From positions 25,016-89,015 of the forward strand of contig CADCCH010000003.1 of NCBI GenBank assembly GCA_902799875.1: 64,000 nt of DNA, read 5' to 3'. The stretch comes from an uncultured Bacteroidales bacterium (GTDB lineage: Bacteria; Bacteroidota; Bacteroidia; Bacteroidales; Paludibacteraceae). The notes beneath the pieces were generated by a model. The model searched no databases. It had not been told where the DNA came from and saw only the letters and a list, made by a program, of their open reading frames with translations. Position 1 is the first letter of the stretch. The number at the start of each line of letters is the position of its first letter. Position numbers and translations under genes: made by a program. Positions 61,244 to 64,000 of this stretch are shown here, in pieces.

Positions 61244-61894
61244 ATGATTGAGGTTAAAAACATATGGAAATCGTTCGGTACCTTGGAAGTGCTGAAGGGA
61301 GTTAATCTGGAAGTCAAAAAAGGGGAAATCGTGGCTATTATCGGTAAGTCCGGAGCAGGTAAAACTACCCTACTCCAGATCATCGGAACCTTGGACCGGC
61401 CGACCAAAGGACAAGTGCTGATCGATGGTACCGACGTGTTTGCGATGAAGGACAAAGACTTGGCGGCTTTCCGTAACAAGCATATCGGGTTTATCTTCCA
61501 GTTTCACCAGTTATTACCGGAGTTCACGGCCTTAGAGAACGTCTGCATTCCGGCGATGATTGCGCGGGAGAAAGAGGCGGATTACAAGCCTCGTGCAGAA
61601 AAACTGCTGCGGGACTTAGGCTTGAGTGACCGAATGAACCATAAGCCGAATGCACTGTCCGGCGGAGAGAAACAACGAGTAGCAGCTGCCCGAGCTTTGA
61701 TGATGGCGCCGGATATCATCTTAGCGGATGAACCGACGGGAAGCCTGGATACGCAGAATAAGAAAGAACTGAGTGAGTTGCTGCTGAAGTTGCGCAAAGA
61801 ATATGGGCAAACAATTTTGTTGGTGACGCACGACAAAGAATTAGCAAATATCGCTGATCGCATCATCGAAATTAAAGACGGAGTCATCAAATGA
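61244..61894 (+). CDS. lolD: ABC transporter ATP-binding protein, LolD-like
   Basis: About 216 residues from the ATG at 61244 ([12 protein letters not shown]). The longer upstream frame lies partly before the promoter, so the short start is used. Walker [15 protein letters not shown], the Q-loop [16 protein letters not shown], the signature [15 protein letters not shown] and Walker [13 protein letters not shown] are all present. The pattern [11 protein letters not shown] is typical of the LolD/MacB/FtsE group, which extracts lipoproteins or acts in export. No permease gene is adjacent. Overlaps gldB by 4 nt. Confidence 0.85.
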   Translation: MIEVKNIWKSFGTLEVLKGVNLEVKKGEIVAIIGKSGAGKTTLLQIIGTLDRPTKGQVLIDGTDVFAMKDKDLAAFRNKHIGFIFQFHQLLPEFTALENVCIPAMIAREKEADYKPRAEKLLRDLGLSDRMNHKPNALSGGEKQRVAAARALMMAPDIILADEPTGSLDTQNKKELSELLLKLRKEYGQTILLVTHDKELANIADRIIEIKDGVIK

Positions 61895-62870
61895 AAAAAT
61901 ACCTATTTATAGCCTGTCTGATGGCACTGACAGCCTGTCAGAAAGGGCGGACTTATTTTCCGAAAAATATTGAGGCTCAGCAAGTTGAGATCGTTCGGTT
62001 CGATAAGGCCTTGCTAAATGTGCATGAGGCCAGTGTCGCACAGGATATCAAAGTACTATACGATGAGTACCCGACTTTCATGCCGCTTTGGGTGGAAGAG
62101 ATCCTGGGTATTCCGGCTGCCGATACAGCGTATCTGGAGCAAGCCTTACCGGAGTTTCTGAACGATACAATCTATGGTTTTAAAGCCACAAACGCCAAGG
62201 AACAAGCGGTTTTTGCAGACGTCACGGATATCGAAAAAGGACTAAGTAAAGCGTTTAGTCGGATACAATATTTGTATCCGGAGACGGAGATACCGAGTAT
62301 ATATTTGTTTATTTCGGGTTTTCAGACGCCTATCTATTTCGGGGACGAACTGATCGGTATCGGAGGCGACATGTACCTCGGGAGCGATTATGAATACTAC
62401 AACCGCGTGGTGTATGAGTATCAGAAACAGACCATGCGTAAGGAGTGTATTCCGGTGGATGTGGTGAGTGCATTTTTGTTCCGCACCCTACCCTACACCA
62501 GTAGTAAAAGTCGGCTGTTAGACCAGATGATGTACAGGGGAAAAGTAATGTATCTGGTAGCGCAACTCTTTGATGAACTGCCGGGTTATGAAGTGATGGG
62601 TTGGACGAAGGAACAATGGAATTGGTGCGTAAAGAACGAACGGGCGATCGCGATCTTTTCAAGACCGAGAGTCTGGTGCTGACCAGTTACCTCAACGACG
62701 GACCGTTCACCTCTGAAATATCCCAAGAGGCCCCTGGACGTCTCGGTATATGGCTCGGATGGCGCATTGTGGAGTCCTATATGGCGCATAACGAAAACGT
62801 AACGCTGCAGGAACTGATGGCTGAACCGGACGCACAAAAAATACTGGAAGATAGTTATTATAAACCATAA
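61891..62870 (+). pseudogene. gldB: GldB-family lipoprotein gene with a frameshift near 62645
   Basis: The first part (61891-62640) encodes a lipoprotein signal ([18 protein letters not shown]) and the GldB body (EIVRFDKALLNVH, FLNDTIYGF, YLFISGFQTPIYFGDELIGIGGDMYLG). It runs in frame to WNWCVKNERAI, then reads IFSRPRVWC and stops at 62682. The rest of GldB continues in the -1 frame: DLFKTESLVLTSYLNDGPFT, PGRLGIWLGWRIVESYM, DAQKILEDSYYKP, ending at 62870. Joining the two frames gives a complete GldB. A single missing base is the likely cause: a true mutation, an assembly error, or less likely a programmed shift. GldB in Flavobacterium is needed for gliding. Confidence 0.8.
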
Positions 62871-62876
62871 GAAAAC

Positions 62877-63992
62877 ATGCGAAAACATTGGATAGATAAT
62901 TTGCGTTGGGTGACCGTACTGTTGGTACTCTTTTACCATGTTATTTACTATTATAACGGCAAAGGTGTAGTAGGCGGAATAGGTGGTTTCGGAGGTCCTC
63001 AGTACCAAGACGGAATCATGTATCTGCTCTATCCTTGGTTTATGCCTCTTTTGTTCTTGCTGGCAGGTATCAGTGCCCGGTACGCATTGGATGCTCATTC
63101 AGAGAAAGAGTGGTTCAAAAGTCGCACCCGCAAGTTATTAGTGCCTGCTACAATAGGATTATTTGTTTTTCAATGGATCGCCGGTTATTTCAACACGCAT
63201 ACACTTAGTTATACGAATGGAATAGACATGCTTGCCGACACTCCGGGCATCATTAAGTATGTGGCGTGGTCACTGAGCGGTACGGGACCATTATGGTTTA
63301 TACAGAATCTATGGTTGTTTAGTCTGGTTTTGCTGCTCGTTCGGAAGGTTGATGCACAAGACAGGTTCTACTCGCTTTGCGGGAAGATGGGTTTGGCAGG
63401 AATTATCCTGTTGGGCGTATTGTATTGGTTAGGTACCCGAACGCTGATCATGAACCCTCGTCCCGAAAGTTTGGATGGTCTTTATAACGGATACAAACCA
63501 TTCTTTTATCTTCTTTTCTTTTTGAGCGGATACTTCGTCTTCTCGCATGAAAATGTATTAACGTCATTACGAAAAGGATGGATACCACTGATGGTGTGCG
63601 CCGTAGCAAGCGGTATAACATTATTAATCACTACCTTCGGTGAAGATAACACGACTCCTGTGTACCTAAGCAGTCCACTCAATTGTGTGTATGGATGGCT
63701 GATGTGTCTTGCCATGATCGGATGGTTCGCTGCCTGCTTTGATGACCGGAAATCCAAGTTTGCAGATTACATGTGCCGCAATAGTTTTGCTATCTATGTA
63801 GTTCACTATATAATCATCTCCGGTTTGGGGTATAGCATGAAGGTTTATACAACGCTTCCTCCGGTTGCGATGTACGTATTGCTTACGGTTGCCGTATTTA
63901 CGTTGTCGCCGCTGTTAGTAGAACTAATACGCCGAATTCCTGTTATCAGATGGTGCGTACTGGGAGAGAAAACAAAACAAATCAAGAATTGA
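62877..63992 (+). CDS. Membrane acyltransferase (acyltransferase-3 family)
   Basis: 371 residues with about ten membrane helices. The start RKHWIDNLRWVTVLLVLFYHVIYYYNG (R/H-containing helix 1) and the later RTRKLLVPATIGLF and GPLWFIQNLWLFSLVLLLVRK are typical of the acyltransferase-3 (OafA-like) family that adds acetyl or acyl groups to sugars. The specific acceptor is unknown. It starts 6 nt after the gldB reading frame ends. The stop lies 8 nt before the window edge. Confidence 0.88.
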   Translation: MRKHWIDNLRWVTVLLVLFYHVIYYYNGKGVVGGIGGFGGPQYQDGIMYLLYPWFMPLLFLLAGISARYALDAHSEKEWFKSRTRKLLVPATIGLFVFQWIAGYFNTHTLSYTNGIDMLADTPGIIKYVAWSLSGTGPLWFIQNLWLFSLVLLLVRKVDAQDRFYSLCGKMGLAGIILLGVLYWLGTRTLIMNPRPESLDGLYNGYKPFFYLLFFLSGYFVFSHENVLTSLRKGWIPLMVCAVASGITLLITTFGEDNTTPVYLSSPLNCVYGWLMCLAMIGWFAACFDDRKSKFADYMCRNSFAIYVVHYIIISGLGYSMKVYTTLPPVAMYVLLTVAVFTLSPLLVELIRRIPVIRWCVLGEKTKQIKN

Positions 63993-64000
63993 AAAATAAC

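Noticed and set aside
1..64000. CRISPR arrays, integrases, transposases, phage genes, restriction or toxin systems
   Set aside because: Looked for repeats with regular spacers and for the typical protein motifs; none were found.

Overview
The window looks like chromosomal DNA of a gut-type member of the Bacteroidales (phylum Bacteroidota). The evidence is a SusC/SusD pair, gliding-type lipoprotein genes (gldB, gldH), DUF5606, AT-rich ribosome binding regions, and many promoters of the Bacteroidota form TTG-N20-TAnnTTTG. I cannot name the family or genus. The window is open at its left edge, where a membrane protein on the minus strand is cut off.

Region 1 (1-3.6 kb) holds the cut membrane protein, an EamA-type permease, and a divergent two-gene unit: a NahK-like sugar 1-kinase and a CBM9-like protein. 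Region 2 (3.6-38.4 kb) is a large glycan-utilisation locus of three operons. Operon A (minus, 13.56 to 3.6 kb) encodes three very large secreted proteins separated by two small Gly-rich proteins that are easy to miss. Operon B (plus, 14.06-23.64 kb) encodes an AgaS-type sugar isomerase/deaminase, a GatZ/KbaZ-family protein, a CE7-like acetyl esterase lipoprotein, a PfkB kinase, a secreted beta-helix/metallophosphoesterase and a secreted beta-helix protein. A DeoR-family regulator on the minus strand follows. Operon C (plus, 24.9-38.4 kb) encodes an amidohydrolase lipoprotein, a GH36-like alpha-galactosidase/alpha-N-acetylgalactosaminidase, SusC, SusD, two or three surface binding proteins, a DUF4874/DUF4832 protein, an EamA permease and two more secreted proteins. 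The intracellular genes fit breakdown of an amino-galactose (GalN/GalNAc) through tagatose-6-phosphate. The outer-surface genes fit capture and trimming of an alpha-linked, possibly acetylated and phosphorylated glycan.

The three operons appear to form one regulon. Each promoter lacks the usual -33 TTG. Each instead carries a related element (core TATGCTATAAAACATA) ending exactly 33 nt upstream of its -7 box. Seven secreted proteins of the locus end in a related tail of about 20 residues (NGQLxIxxxGxxYNxxG), which I propose is a sorting or anchoring signal.

Region 3 (38.5-64 kb) is housekeeping. It holds DUF5606, Nif3 and a zinc-ribbon protein; an eight-gene minus operon (adenosine kinase, plsC, HIT, holB, PSP1/RicT-like, gldH, trmB, CPBP protease); tRNA-Asn; the mreBCD-mrdA-rodA-yraN-mnmG operon; a perfect parS site, which suggests proximity to the replication origin; and apt, uvrC, tsaE, a DUF3316-like protein, an S41 peptidase, a short ComEC-like protein, a LolD-type ATPase, a frameshifted gldB and an acyltransferase. 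Other oddities are 9-bp CCTAGG repeats inserted in frame in two unrelated genes and a 7-bp repeat in the gldH signal peptide.
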